Assembly: GCF_016429065.1 (NCBI RefSeq)
Contig: NZ_JAELTX010000008.1
Span: 1 to 64,000, forward strand
DNA from: Pedobacter sp. ASV17
GTDB lineage: Bacteria > Bacteroidota > Bacteroidia > Sphingobacteriales > Sphingobacteriaceae
Length of the DNA stretch: 64,000 nucleotides
Direction: 5' to 3'
Shown here: piece after piece, positions 45,701-55,436 of the stretch
Numbering within the stretch: the first letter of the stretch is position 1
Layout: each line of letters opens with the position of its first letter
Made by a program: the position numbers and the translations under genes
The notes under the pieces: model-generated
The model's input: only the letters and a program-made list of their open reading frames with translations
Database searches by the model: none
Told to the model about the DNA's origin: nothing

Positions 45701-48700
45701 CAAACCATAAATGCCAACCAAAGCACCACAGTTAAAGCATCGGTTGATGCAGGTAATACCGTTAGATGGTATTCACAACCTACTGGCGGTACAGTTTTAG
45801 CAACAGGTGAGGAATATACTACTGGTAATTTGGCGGTAACGACTACTTTTTATGCAGAAGCGGTAAGCGCCCAAGGCTGTGCCAGTACAGTAAGAACGCC
45901 GGTAGTGGTAACAGTAATTACGGGTGGTGTTAGTCCTGATTGTATTAGTGCTAATGCACAAACGAGTGGTACCACAGGATTGCTATGTGTGCTTTGTAAT
46001 GTGGCCAATCCAGGCAACTCAGTAGATGCTGATAAAAATAACTTTACCCGCATTACTTTGTCTGTAGGTGTTGGAGCTACAGGTTTTCAACAACTAATTT
46101 TCCCATCTACGGGAGGATTAGCTACCGATAGTATTCGTTTAGACCTAGCCACGCCAACTGGTTTGCTAGATTTATCAGTACTGGGTGGAATTACAGTAAA
46201 CATCATGAAAAATAATGCTGTAGTGAGAACACTTCAGCTAAACTCCTCACTAGTTTATTTACAACTGCTAGGAGGAAATAGATTTGAGGCTACATTTGCG
46301 GCAGGAGCTGAATTTGATAGAGTAGAGGTTCGTTTTCAAGCAGTTGTTGCCGCTCTTAGTAGCCTCGATATTTATGGTGCACAAATTGTATACCCTAACC
46401 CAACAATCACAGGTAATGGTCAAACCATTTGTTACAATAGCAGTGCTACCATTAATGCTGTTGCAAACGGTAATACACAAATTGCTTGGTTTACTGCGGC
46501 AACTGGAGGAACTGCTTTTGCAACTACACCTTCATATACCACACCAAACCTTACGGCCTCAACTACGTATTACATTGAAGTTTCAAGGAATGGATGTCCA
46601 AATGGAGAGCGTATACCGGTAGTGGTAAATGTTGTGCCATTGCTTAATGTACCTACTTTTGCAGTGCCATCCATTACGGCTTGTCAAGGTTCTCCAGTTA
46701 CTTTAGCTGTAGAGAATCCAAATCCTGCCATTACATATAAATGGTATGAAACACCAACTGGCGGAACCGAAATCTTTACAGGTGCTACCTATACTGTTTC
46801 TAATGTAACTGCAAATAAAACTTATTATGTTGAAGCCACACAACAAGGCTGTACCAGCTCAAGCAGAGGATCTATTCAAGTAATTGTCAATCCTCGCCCA
46901 ATATTGCCTCAAGTTCAAGCTTCAGTTTCTACCATAACTGCTGGTCAAACAGTAGTCATTACCGCTAGCTCAAGCGAAACTAATGTAGACTTTAACTGGT
47001 TTACATCGCCTACGGCAGCAACTCCTATTTATACAGGAGCAACTTTTGTAACCCCACCACTAAATGCAACGACCTCTTATTACGTTGAAGCCAGATCAAA
47101 TGTAACTGGCTGTGTTTCGCCATCAAGGGTATTGATTACCATTACTGTTAATAATGGCACGCCAACACCAACTCCATGTGTTTCGCCAATTGCCGAGGAA
47201 AATGGTGTAAACGGTGTGGCGCTGCTCGCTGGAGTTTCTAATCCAGGCTTGGCAATAGATAACGACACACAGACTGGCTCAACTTTATCATTGCCGGTAG
47301 GCGCCCTGGGTGCGTATGTTTATCAACGTTTAACATTCCCTAGCGAAAGTATCGTTGGCGACACTGTTAGGGTATTGATTAGCTCACCAGGACGTTTACT
47401 TTCATTAAACCTATTGGGTTCAGTACAACTATCTACCTTGAGAAACGGAACTTCAAACAATGACCTCATCAATCTAAATAACTCGCTCATTAATTTAGAA
47501 CTTTTAAGTGGAGGCTCTCAAGCATTACTTACCTTTGTACCAGCACAAATTTTTAACCAAGTTGAGGTACGTATTAACGGAGGTATCGTTGCCGCATTAA
47601 ACTCAATTAACGTGAATTATGCGCAGCAGGTGGTGTCTGCTCCAACTGTTACCAGCGCAAATGTTGAGGTTTGCGATGGTCAAAATGCGGTATTGAGTGT
47701 TCAAGACAAAGGTTTAACGTACAGGTGGTATAATGAAGCAGGTGTTTATCAGGCTAGTGGAGTAACCTTTACTTCACTAACACCAATTACTGCAGATACT
47801 AAGTTTTATGTAACGGCATCTTCGGGCACTAGTTGTGAAAGCGCAAGAGCAGTCGTAAATGTAAAAGTATCACTTGTACCTCCTGATCCAGAAGTATTAG
47901 CCAATAACATCACGACCTGTCCAGGTGGTAACGCTGTGTTGCAAATCAGAAATCCAATCGCTGGTTACACCTATAAATGGTATGATAATGCTGATACATT
48001 CTTAGCTAATGGTACTACTTATACCGTAACCAACGTTACTGGTCCAGCTACCTACAAAGTTAGAATAGAAGATGCCTGCGGATTGTTATCGGCAGCAACT
48101 GCTGTAAATGTAAATGCTGGTCAATTAGACCTACCAATTATCAACACACCTAATGTAACCATTAGAGCTAATTCGAGAGCATTATTATCGGCAACCTCTA
48201 GTACAGCTAATGCCATAATTAATTGGTATGCTGCAGATAATACTACATTGCTTCAAGCGAATAGTAACACTTATTTAACCCAGGCCTTAGCAGTTGGTAC
48301 GTATACTTTCTATGCAGAAGCGGAAGTGCTAGGCGGCTGTAAATCAAATAAAGTGCCCGTTACCGTAACGGTAACAGCAGATGGAACCAGTCCTGTGCCA
48401 TGTGTGTCGGCAACGGTTGATATCGATGCTGGTGTATCTGGCGTAGCTTTACTGGCAGGCGTGTTTAACAGAAGTTTAGCAGTTGATAATAATGCAGAAA
48501 GTGGTTCTTCATTGGTAATGCCAGTGGGTGCATTAGGGGCTTACGTTTACCATAGGGTAGGTTTTAGCTCGGCATCTAATGTGGGCGATACGGTAAAAGT
48601 TCGCATCACTTCACCAAGCAAACTATTGTCGCTAGCGGTAGTACCATCTATCAGTGTGTTAACCTACAACGGTAGCACCAGTAATAATGATGCGATGGTA

Positions 48701-51700
48701 GCCAATAACCCATTAATCAATTTAGAAATATTAAGTGATGGCAGTGCCGCTACTTTAACCTTTGTGCCTACACAACCATTTACTGGCGTAGAACTCCGCT
48801 TAAACTCTGGTGTGGTAAGTGCATTTACTTCGGTAGATCTTAACTATGTTCAAAGGATAGCAGTGGCACCACAAGTGGAGGCAGCTACTGCAAATGCCTG
48901 CGAAGGCAGTTCGGCTTTATTAAGTGTTAAAAATCCTGTATCGGGCATCACTTACAGGTGGTATTTGGGTAACACGTATCTGGCAGATGGAGCTACTTAC
49001 GCTACACCAACCACTTTGGTTGCAGGTACCTACAATTATAATGTTAGGGCGGTAGTAAGTGGCTGTGAGAGTGCTGGTACGCCAGTTCAAGTAACCATAT
49101 TGCCAACGCCTGCACCACCAACACCACTGGCTGGCAACCCAACCACGGTATGTTTTGGTACTGCTGCAACTTTAGGTGTAAATCAAGTTGCTGGGGTAAC
49201 TTATAACTGGTACGCTAACGGAATAGCGGTAGCTTTAAATAGTGCTACCTACACTACTCCAGCAAATTTGCCAGTGGGTATTCATACTTTCTTGGTAGAA
49301 GCCGTTAATGGTAATTCTTGTGCAAATGGAAACCGTACTTCAATTTCAATCACTGTTGGAGAAAGAGCCTTGGCTTCAGATATTCAGGTGTCAGGCGGTC
49401 CTAATGTATGTGTGTCTACTTCTGCAGTGTTAACGGCTAGTAGTACTACCGTAACTAATCCTGTATTTAAATGGTACTCTAATGCCGCTTTAACCGTATT
49501 AGAACAAACAGGGGCAACATTTACTACGCCACAACTCACCGCAACTACTACCTATTATGTAACAGTATCAGGTGATAACAAATGTGAAAATGGTATTTTA
49601 GATGCTAAACAGGTGACCATCAACATCAATCCACCAGCTACTGGTGCTGATTTAATGGTGCCGCCAACCATAGAGCTTTGTGGCACAGGAACTGTGAACC
49701 TTACGGCTAGCAGTAGCACAGTAATTAATCCGATATTTACTTGGTATAGCGATTCAAATTTAACTACGCCAGTATTTACAGGCGCAACCTATAGTCCTAA
49801 CTTAACCTCAACTCAAACTTTTTACGTAACTGTAAAAGGTGACAACAGATGTGAAAGTCCAGCATCACAAGCAAAAAGTGTGACCGTAATCGTAAAACCA
49901 ATTGCAACAGCAGCTGATGTTACGGTAAACGGAAATACAAGTGTTTGTATTAATAGTGGTACTTCACTTACGGCAACAAGTTCAACAGTAACCAATCCAA
50001 TATTTACTTGGTACGACAATGCCACTCTAACGAATGTGGTATTTATAGGAACTACCTTGGTTACTGGTAACTTAACTGCCGACAAAACTTATTATGTAAC
50101 TGTAAAAGGTGATAATAGATGTGAGAACCAAGCTGGAGATGTACGTTCGGTAACTGTAACAGTAAACTCAAGAGCTACTGGAGCAGATTTAACAGTATCG
50201 CCAACCACAGAACGTTGCGGTCCTGGAAGTGTAACCTTAACGGCAAGCACTACTACCATTACCAATCCAGTATTTACTTGGTATAGCGATGCTACTTTAA
50301 CAACAGTTGCTGGTAGTGGCGCAAGCTTTACTACGCCAATTTTAGTAGCAAGTCAAATGTATTACGTAACTGTAAGAGGTGATAATAAATGCGAGAGCTT
50401 GCCAGCTGATGCCAAAACAGTAAGTGTGGTGGTTAAACCATTTGCTACAGCGGCAGACCTATCTGTTTCAGCACCTACCGAAATATGTGGTTCTGGTAGT
50501 GTAACTCTTACTGCTAGTAGCACCACGGTTACTAATCCAGTATTTACTTGGTATGAAAATGCAACGCTTACAGTTGTTGCTAACATTGGGGCAACATTTA
50601 ATACGCCTCAATTAAATGCAACCAAAACTTATTATGTAACCGTTAAAGGTGATAATAGATGTGAAAGTCCAGCAGCTGATGCACGTATCGTGACGGTAGT
50701 GGTTAAACCAAAAGCGGTAGCATCTGATGTTACGCTTACTGGAAACACCAATATCTGTGTGAACGGCACCACTACACTTTCTGCGACGAGTACTACCGTA
50801 ACTAACCCAGTATTTACTTGGTATGAAAATACGGCACTTACTATTGTGGCTCACGTTGGTCCAACATTTATTACGCCACAGCTAAGTGCTAATAAAACCT
50901 ATTATGTAACTGTAAAAGGAGATAATAGATGTGAAAATGATGCTTCAAGTGTAGCAAGCATTACCGTGATAGTTACTGCCGCTCCTTTAGCGCCGGTAGT
51001 AGATGCTGCGGGAACCAGTATTTGTAATAACAGTACAACGACACTTAACATAACCAGCCCTCAAACGGGAGTAATTTACGAATGGTACAATAGTCCAGTG
51101 GCAGGTACATTATTATGGACTGGAACGTCTTATACTACGGGCACCTTAAATGCAAGTACCGACTATTATGTACAAGCAGTGGGTACTGTTGGCTGTACCA
51201 ATGCATCAGCAAGAGTAAAAGTAACGGTAACGGTAACCAACAGGCCAGTTACACCAGTAGTAGTTTCTGCTAGCGTAACTACTTGTGGCGGCACAGCAAC
51301 CTTATCGGTGAGTAGTCCAGTAGCTGGAGTAACTTACACTTGGTATACATTGCCAACAGGTGGTGCTTCGGTAGGTAACGGTGCAGTATTTACAACACCA
51401 ACTTTATTGGCTAATGCCACATATTATGTAGAGGCTAGTGTGGGTAGTTGTACTTCTCCTGGTAGAGCTAGGGTAGATGTACAAGTAGGTTCGGCACCAA
51501 ATCCACCAGCAAATGTAACTGCTGCCAGTGGTCTAATCTGCGCTGGAGCAACCACTGTATTAACCGTAAATAACCCTGATGCGGCAGTAACTTACAGATG
51601 GTATACTACGGCTACTGGTGGTACTTCACTGTATGAAGGCATCAGCTATACCACTTCAGCTTTAGCAACCACTACCACTTTCTATGTAGAGGCAGTGAGT

Positions 51701-52297
51701 ATAGCAGGAGGATGCGTGAGCGGTAGCAGAACATCTGTAATAGTAAATGTATTGCCAATACTAGCAACACCTGTAGTAACCGTTGGAACCATCACCACCA
51801 ACAGCATCCAATTTAATTGGAACGCTATTGCGGGTGCCACTGGTTACGAAATATCAATAGATGGAGGAAACACATGGACAGCCGTAACAACAAATAGTTA
51901 TACGGTAGCGGGCCTAACTCAAGGACAAAGTGTAAGCATTATTGTGAGAGCTAAGGCAGGGTCTGCTTGTCAAACCAGCGCCAACTCTAATGCGGTAACG
52001 GCCACCACCAACGATCCATTTAAAGATGAGCTTTATATCCCTAACACTTTTACCCCTAACAATGATGGTAAGAATGATTACTTCCTGGCTTATGGAAACC
52101 ACATAGCTAAGTTTAGGATGCGAATCTACAACCAATGGGGCGAGTTCATTTATGAATCTCAGAATATATTACAGGGATGGGATGGTACCTATAGAGGTAG
52201 GGCTCAGCCAACAGGTGTATACGTCTACTATATAGATGTAACTTTCAATAGTGGTGCAACTAAAACCTTTAAAGGATCAATTACACTACTAAGATAA
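42731..52297 (+). CDS. Giant repetitive adhesin-like surface protein with type IX (type B) sorting domain
   Basis: 3188 residues. Signal segment ~14-34. A ~150-residue beta domain occurs near ~215-365 and again from about 1070, 1481 and 1889, always starting with a Cys-containing segment and containing an LLxL-rich core. Five putative-Ig (He_PIG) repeats span ~470-900 with DGTVGxxYPTQ and GLSFNxTTRxITGTPT. Many Ig-like repeats with YxWY and TTYYVEA motifs follow, six of them very similar at ~2213-2753. An FN3-like domain covers ~3010-3095. The last ~90 residues (from DELYIPNTFTPNNDGKNDYF) are the gliding-associated CHU_C domain that directs export by the type IX system. No protease or glycosidase motif seen. 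Likely an adhesion or matrix protein. Confidence 0.93.
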   Translation: MEVTSTQSARRAQWLVFFLHFYLITLLSSASYAQTKIFANQATVISNQVDNKDNATLDNSDYATVKSSGGVLVGIGAYSGELQLTFAQNVPANQTTFIKIGYDQTLLNALLGGNLGSSLASVLGTVVLGNHYFTVGARDASGSTVLTGSSNAAFSTTNIKLVRDAQANYYLAVTPTVEYRSVFIKDITSALILGTTNEIRVFNAFHVSGTGNCDPPFATDYEGTGATLSLLGLGGAGVTNIQNAIDGDPTTSSNISLGLIAAAGTISQNIYFNSPSRAGDELNIRLSVSQALANVGLLGNITVEAYNGNTLVYTRTGVAGLLNLDLLGLLNSGQPVTIPFSPNVSFDRVKVTLSALLNISLTQSLNIHEVTRSAPRPTFTAPLSNSLNICYNTTAVLGATTAATNELLWYEALEGGTALATTPYNGTYTTPQLIANKTYYVAARQIGCATESVRVPVTVTVNPQITFAATTFANGTVGTAYTKQLVAATGGTPIYTYTLATGSTLPAGLTLSSAGLLGGVPTQAGTYNFSVTLTDSKGCSVTTPQTLLITNTLTLTAANLPDGTVAVGYPTQVIPPATGGTTPYTYTAVNLPPGLSFNSTTREITGTPTVAGPYVVTINVSDADGNSASMNYAINIKNALVLPNASLVDGTVGVSYPTQLIPAATGGTTPYTYVATNLPPGITFNATTREITGTPTTTGTFTVNVQVTDAANVTANNSYTIKVVAPLAIANKTLADGTVGVVYATETLPAATGGVGPYTYVATNVPAGLIFNPTTRQITGTPTGAGNFTITLTVTDSEGRLATNTYALKVNGALTLATATLPDGTVGTAYPTQTLPAVSGGTGPYVYEALNLPAGLSFNTTTRALTGTPTTGGTYTFSVKVTDAASNTVTTNYQIKVNVTAPVVAAVTACSGTTTTLTVTNTQAGVTYNWYGASGSTPLATNTGSFTTGNITSNTVFYVEAVSGTAVSARTAVNVTANPAPNAAVILTNNQTINANQSTTVKASVDAGNTVRWYSQPTGGTVLATGEEYTTGNLAVTTTFYAEAVSAQGCASTVRTPVVVTVITGGVSPDCISANAQTSGTTGLLCVLCNVANPGNSVDADKNNFTRITLSVGVGATGFQQLIFPSTGGLATDSIRLDLATPTGLLDLSVLGGITVNIMKNNAVVRTLQLNSSLVYLQLLGGNRFEATFAAGAEFDRVEVRFQAVVAALSSLDIYGAQIVYPNPTITGNGQTICYNSSATINAVANGNTQIAWFTAATGGTAFATTPSYTTPNLTASTTYYIEVSRNGCPNGERIPVVVNVVPLLNVPTFAVPSITACQGSPVTLAVENPNPAITYKWYETPTGGTEIFTGATYTVSNVTANKTYYVEATQQGCTSSSRGSIQVIVNPRPILPQVQASVSTITAGQTVVITASSSETNVDFNWFTSPTAATPIYTGATFVTPPLNATTSYYVEARSNVTGCVSPSRVLITITVNNGTPTPTPCVSPIAEENGVNGVALLAGVSNPGLAIDNDTQTGSTLSLPVGALGAYVYQRLTFPSESIVGDTVRVLISSPGRLLSLNLLGSVQLSTLRNGTSNNDLINLNNSLINLELLSGGSQALLTFVPAQIFNQVEVRINGGIVAALNSINVNYAQQVVSAPTVTSANVEVCDGQNAVLSVQDKGLTYRWYNEAGVYQASGVTFTSLTPITADTKFYVTASSGTSCESARAVVNVKVSLVPPDPEVLANNITTCPGGNAVLQIRNPIAGYTYKWYDNADTFLANGTTYTVTNVTGPATYKVRIEDACGLLSAATAVNVNAGQLDLPIINTPNVTIRANSRALLSATSSTANAIINWYAADNTTLLQANSNTYLTQALAVGTYTFYAEAEVLGGCKSNKVPVTVTVTADGTSPVPCVSATVDIDAGVSGVALLAGVFNRSLAVDNNAESGSSLVMPVGALGAYVYHRVGFSSASNVGDTVKVRITSPSKLLSLAVVPSISVLTYNGSTSNNDAMVANNPLINLEILSDGSAATLTFVPTQPFTGVELRLNSGVVSAFTSVDLNYVQRIAVAPQVEAATANACEGSSALLSVKNPVSGITYRWYLGNTYLADGATYATPTTLVAGTYNYNVRAVVSGCESAGTPVQVTILPTPAPPTPLAGNPTTVCFGTAATLGVNQVAGVTYNWYANGIAVALNSATYTTPANLPVGIHTFLVEAVNGNSCANGNRTSISITVGERALASDIQVSGGPNVCVSTSAVLTASSTTVTNPVFKWYSNAALTVLEQTGATFTTPQLTATTTYYVTVSGDNKCENGILDAKQVTININPPATGADLMVPPTIELCGTGTVNLTASSSTVINPIFTWYSDSNLTTPVFTGATYSPNLTSTQTFYVTVKGDNRCESPASQAKSVTVIVKPIATAADVTVNGNTSVCINSGTSLTATSSTVTNPIFTWYDNATLTNVVFIGTTLVTGNLTADKTYYVTVKGDNRCENQAGDVRSVTVTVNSRATGADLTVSPTTERCGPGSVTLTASTTTITNPVFTWYSDATLTTVAGSGASFTTPILVASQMYYVTVRGDNKCESLPADAKTVSVVVKPFATAADLSVSAPTEICGSGSVTLTASSTTVTNPVFTWYENATLTVVANIGATFNTPQLNATKTYYVTVKGDNRCESPAADARIVTVVVKPKAVASDVTLTGNTNICVNGTTTLSATSTTVTNPVFTWYENTALTIVAHVGPTFITPQLSANKTYYVTVKGDNRCENDASSVASITVIVTAAPLAPVVDAAGTSICNNSTTTLNITSPQTGVIYEWYNSPVAGTLLWTGTSYTTGTLNASTDYYVQAVGTVGCTNASARVKVTVTVTNRPVTPVVVSASVTTCGGTATLSVSSPVAGVTYTWYTLPTGGASVGNGAVFTTPTLLANATYYVEASVGSCTSPGRARVDVQVGSAPNPPANVTAASGLICAGATTVLTVNNPDAAVTYRWYTTATGGTSLYEGISYTTSALATTTTFYVEAVSIAGGCVSGSRTSVIVNVLPILATPVVTVGTITTNSIQFNWNAIAGATGYEISIDGGNTWTAVTTNSYTVAGLTQGQSVSIIVRAKAGSACQTSANSNAVTATTNDPFKDELYIPNTFTPNNDGKNDYFLAYGNHIAKFRMRIYNQWGEFIYESQNILQGWDGTYRGRAQPTGVYVYYIDVTFNSGATKTFKGSITLLR
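49368..50990 (+). repeat. Six ~270-bp tandem repeats inside the adhesin gene
   Basis: Six consecutive ~90-residue units share NPVFTWY or NPIFTWY, then YYVTVKGDNRCE. The units are also alike at DNA level, for example TATTATGTAACTGTAAAAGG recurs. This points to recent expansion by duplication, and copy number may vary between strains. Confidence 0.85.
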
Positions 52298-52332
52298 GCG
52301 CCCATATTAAACAACATGGTTTTATTTAAACA

Positions 52333-53337
52333 ATGGCACCAATGAAAATGAAAAAACTAATAGTTGCAGTAATGGGCATGTTAGCGGTTATTGCAAATAA
52401 TATATATGCACAGATAGATCCACATTTTTCTCAATATTATGCAAATCCATTATGGTTAAACCCGGGCTTAACCGGGGTAACCGATGGGGCATACCGAGCA
52501 AATATTAATGCTAAACAGCAGTGGAGTAATTTAAATGATGGATATTTAACTATAGGGGCGTCGTTTGATGCCGCCCCTTCCAAAAACCTAGCCTTTGGCG
52601 GCATGGTGATTAACCAGAGAGCTGGATCCGTAAATTATAATCAGTTAAATGCTTTGGCTTCGGCTTCGTATCGCATACGTTTTGGGCAGGCAGGTGATAA
52701 GATCATCAATTTCGGATTGCAAGCGGGGATCATTAATAAAAGTATTGATATTTCCCGTATCACTTTAGGTAGTCAATATAATCCTACAGTGGGTTATGAT
52801 GGCGGATTGGGCTTTAATGAAAATTTCGAAGCCCAAAACTTTACTGCGCCCGATATTAATACAGGGGTGATGTTTTTTGATGCTGCCGATTACAAAAAGA
52901 TCAATGTTTTTGCTGGGGTATCTGTTTCGCATCTTAACAGACCAAGGGATAAGTTTATAGGAGGTAATGCGAAAATTCCAATGAGGTATACTGCTCATGG
53001 TGGAGCTAGGTTAAAAATCAACCAGATGTTTGATATCACCCCAAATGCATTGTACTTGAAACAAGGTAATGCCGATGAGGTAGCGATTGGAGCTTATGGT
53101 CAAATGATGTTGAACACCCAAACAGATTTGCTATTTGGTACCAATTATAGGGTAAATGATGCAGCAATCGCTTTTTTGGGCTTCCATGTTAAAAGTATGG
53201 TTTTTGGGGTAAGCTACGACTTTAATACCTCGGCACTAAACAGGGCAACGGGCAGTAAGGGAGGGCTGGAGCTTTCTATCTCCTTTAGCAGCAGAAAAGG
53301 TATTGTAGGTCCTAACTTCTTTTGTCCTCGACTTTAA
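52333..53337 (+). CDS. PorP/SprF-family type IX secretion-associated outer-membrane protein
   Basis: 334 residues. Signal peptide ending IYA-Q, then DPHFSQYYANPLWLNPGLTG, the nearly invariant opening of PorP/SprF proteins, followed by barrel strands and a C-terminal GLELSISFSSRKG block. Members anchor or help secrete the large CHU_C adhesin encoded beside them. The gene lies 35 bp after the adhesin gene and 11 bp before the OmpA-like gene, which makes a standard three-gene display unit. ATG at 52345 or 52351 are possible later starts. Confidence 0.95.
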   Translation: MAPMKMKKLIVAVMGMLAVIANNIYAQIDPHFSQYYANPLWLNPGLTGVTDGAYRANINAKQQWSNLNDGYLTIGASFDAAPSKNLAFGGMVINQRAGSVNYNQLNALASASYRIRFGQAGDKIINFGLQAGIINKSIDISRITLGSQYNPTVGYDGGLGFNENFEAQNFTAPDINTGVMFFDAADYKKINVFAGVSVSHLNRPRDKFIGGNAKIPMRYTAHGGARLKINQMFDITPNALYLKQGNADEVAIGAYGQMMLNTQTDLLFGTNYRVNDAAIAFLGFHVKSMVFGVSYDFNTSALNRATGSKGGLELSISFSSRKGIVGPNFFCPRL

Positions 53338-53348
53338 AAAATTAAGCT

Positions 53349-55367
53349 ATGAAATTTCTAAAAATATTAACAGTTTTTTTGTGCTTGGCTAGCGTAACCA
53401 AAGCACAAATGGGTTCAAGCACCAAGCGTATTGCCGATGTTTATTTCTTGAACAAAGAATATTATGCTGCGGCCGAATACTATAAAAGGATGCTTCAAAT
53501 ATCACCAGATAGTGCTGGCTTTGTAGTGCCCTTTGGTTTCGAACAAAAAATTAAAGAAACCAGTCCCAGAAAGGACGATTACGAATATGCGGTTTACCAA
53601 TTAGCAACTTCGTTAAGGTTGTACAAAAACTTTAAGGATGCCGAAAAATGGTATGTAGTTTCCAATAAGTTTACCAATCCAAAATATGCACAAAGTGAAT
53701 TTTGGTATGGAGAATGTTTAAGGGCCAACTTAAAGTATGATGAAGCCGTTAAATCCTTTGAAAGTTTTATTGCCCGTTACAAAGTAGATGATGATTTAGT
53801 GTCAAAAGCAAAATTGGAAATTGCTTCCTGTAACTACGCATTGGCAGAAATGAAATATCCAAGACTGCTTAGGGTAAACAGATTGATGAACAATATTAAT
53901 CAAGCAGGTTCAAATTATGCTCCAGCCATTAGCAACAACTCTGGATTTATTTTTACCTCATCAAGACCTATCGGTACCGAAGGTAAAAATCAGATCTTGG
54001 AAGGAAGCACTGCGAGCGTAAGGGTGTTTAAAAAAGCAACTCCTTATGTGAACACTATTTACGCAATAGATGGTGAAAATCCTGCTAGCCAAAAAATCAA
54101 CATTCAAAAAATCAATATCGACCTTAAAAGGATGGAAACCGCTGCGGCAACCATCCATCCAAATGGTCAGATGATGTTTTTAACCGCATGGGCAACTAAC
54201 AAGGAAAACGATAAGCGTAATATTTATATCAGTAGGAAAGAGGGAGATACTTGGAGTTCGCCTGTGTCAATGACTGGCGAAATCAACGTAAATGGCTACA
54301 ACTCTCAGCAACCTTCAGTAAGTAGAGATGGTAAATATTTGATATTCTCGTCAGATAGACCAGGAGGTTTTGGTGGTTATGATTTATGGTATGCACTTTT
54401 AAGACCCGATGGATCGGTAGGTAATGCCATTAATATGGGTAGTAAAATCAATACTAGTGAAGATGAACAAGCAGCCTACTATATGCCTGCTAATAAAACG
54501 CTGTTGTTTAGCAGTAATGGCAAAATTGGTTTGGGAGGTTTTGATTTTTATGAAGCTGTTGGTGATTTTGTAGATTGGTCGGAACCAGTTAACCTGGGCT
54601 ATCCATTCAATTCAGCTAAAGATGATATTTACTTTACAGCGCTAGACGATGAGGGCCGCGAAGGCTACATTAGTTCGGATAGAGAATCAGTATGTTGCTT
54701 GGAGGTTTTCCATGTGGTACGAGAATACTTAAATGTAAATGGAACCATTGTTGATTGTGTAACTCAAAAGCCACTTGCTGGTGCTATCGTTACCATCACA
54801 GGAAATGAAGTTGCTGAGCAGGTTTCGCAAACCGATAATAATGGTAATTACCATTTTCAGCTTGGAAGCAATAGGGGTTTGAAGATCAATGTGATGCGGG
54901 ATAAATACTTTGCAAAAAATATCAGCTACAACTATGCACAGTTGGTGCAGGTAGATACTTTGCTAAGTTCGACGCTTTGCTTAGAGCCGATGGTGATTAA
55001 CAAACCTATTGTACTCGAAAACATTTTTTATGAATTTGATAGCTCGGAGCTTACCGACCAATCGAAAGTTACTTTAGATACGCTGTATCAAATCATGGTA
55101 GACAATCCAAATATTGAAATTGAATTAAGTGCGCATACGGATAATATCGGTACAGAACCGTATAATTTGAGCTTGTCAGACAGAAGGGCAAAATCTTGCG
55201 TGGATTACTTGGTAAGCAAAGGTATTGAAGCAGATCGTATGACTTCAAAAGGATATGGGTTCAGCAAACCTGTAGCCCCAAATAAACTAGCCGATGGAAA
55301 AGACAATCCAGAGGGTAGGGCATTAAACCGTAGAACCGAATTTAAGGTCACGAAACAGAAAAATTAA
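53349..55367 (+). CDS. PorE-like OmpA-family protein with TPR, PD40 and carboxypeptidase-regulatory domains
   Basis: 672 residues. Signal peptide 1-19. TPR-like repeats ~20-165 (AAEYYKRMLQISPDSAGF, then EAVKSFESFIARY), PD40/WD40-like propeller blades ~185-450 (PSVSRDGKYLIFSSDRPGGFGG), a carboxypeptidase-regulatory-like domain ~455-545, and a C-terminal OmpA domain ~555-672 with the peptidoglycan-binding HTDNIGTEPYNLSLSDRRA block. This domain order is that of PorE, a periplasmic part of the type IX machinery linked to peptidoglycan. With the adhesin and PorP/SprF it completes a display module. A terminator follows at 55390. Confidence 0.93.
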   Translation: MKFLKILTVFLCLASVTKAQMGSSTKRIADVYFLNKEYYAAAEYYKRMLQISPDSAGFVVPFGFEQKIKETSPRKDDYEYAVYQLATSLRLYKNFKDAEKWYVVSNKFTNPKYAQSEFWYGECLRANLKYDEAVKSFESFIARYKVDDDLVSKAKLEIASCNYALAEMKYPRLLRVNRLMNNINQAGSNYAPAISNNSGFIFTSSRPIGTEGKNQILEGSTASVRVFKKATPYVNTIYAIDGENPASQKINIQKINIDLKRMETAAATIHPNGQMMFLTAWATNKENDKRNIYISRKEGDTWSSPVSMTGEINVNGYNSQQPSVSRDGKYLIFSSDRPGGFGGYDLWYALLRPDGSVGNAINMGSKINTSEDEQAAYYMPANKTLLFSSNGKIGLGGFDFYEAVGDFVDWSEPVNLGYPFNSAKDDIYFTALDDEGREGYISSDRESVCCLEVFHVVREYLNVNGTIVDCVTQKPLAGAIVTITGNEVAEQVSQTDNNGNYHFQLGSNRGLKINVMRDKYFAKNISYNYAQLVQVDTLLSSTLCLEPMVINKPIVLENIFYEFDSSELTDQSKVTLDTLYQIMVDNPNIEIELSAHTDNIGTEPYNLSLSDRRAKSCVDYLVSKGIEADRMTSKGYGFSKPVAPNKLADGKDNPEGRALNRRTEFKVTKQKN

Positions 55368-55389
55368 GTTGGTTAAATAGATAATTGGG

Positions 55390-55422
55390 GAGCGGTAGAC
55401 GAGAGTTTATCGCTCTTTTTTA
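55390..55422 (+). terminator. Rho-independent terminator of the adhesin/PorP/OmpA operon
   Basis: GAGCGGTA at 55390-55397 pairs with TATCGCTC at 55408-55415 (one G-U pair), loop of 10 nt, then a run of T from 55416. It begins 23 bp after the OmpA-like stop codon. Confidence 0.85.
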
Positions 55423-55436
55423 TGCCCGTATGCTAC

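Noticed and set aside
49368..50990. Assembly artefact from repeats in the adhesin gene
   Set aside because: The copies differ at many positions and keep one open frame through 3188 codons ending in a proper CHU_C domain.
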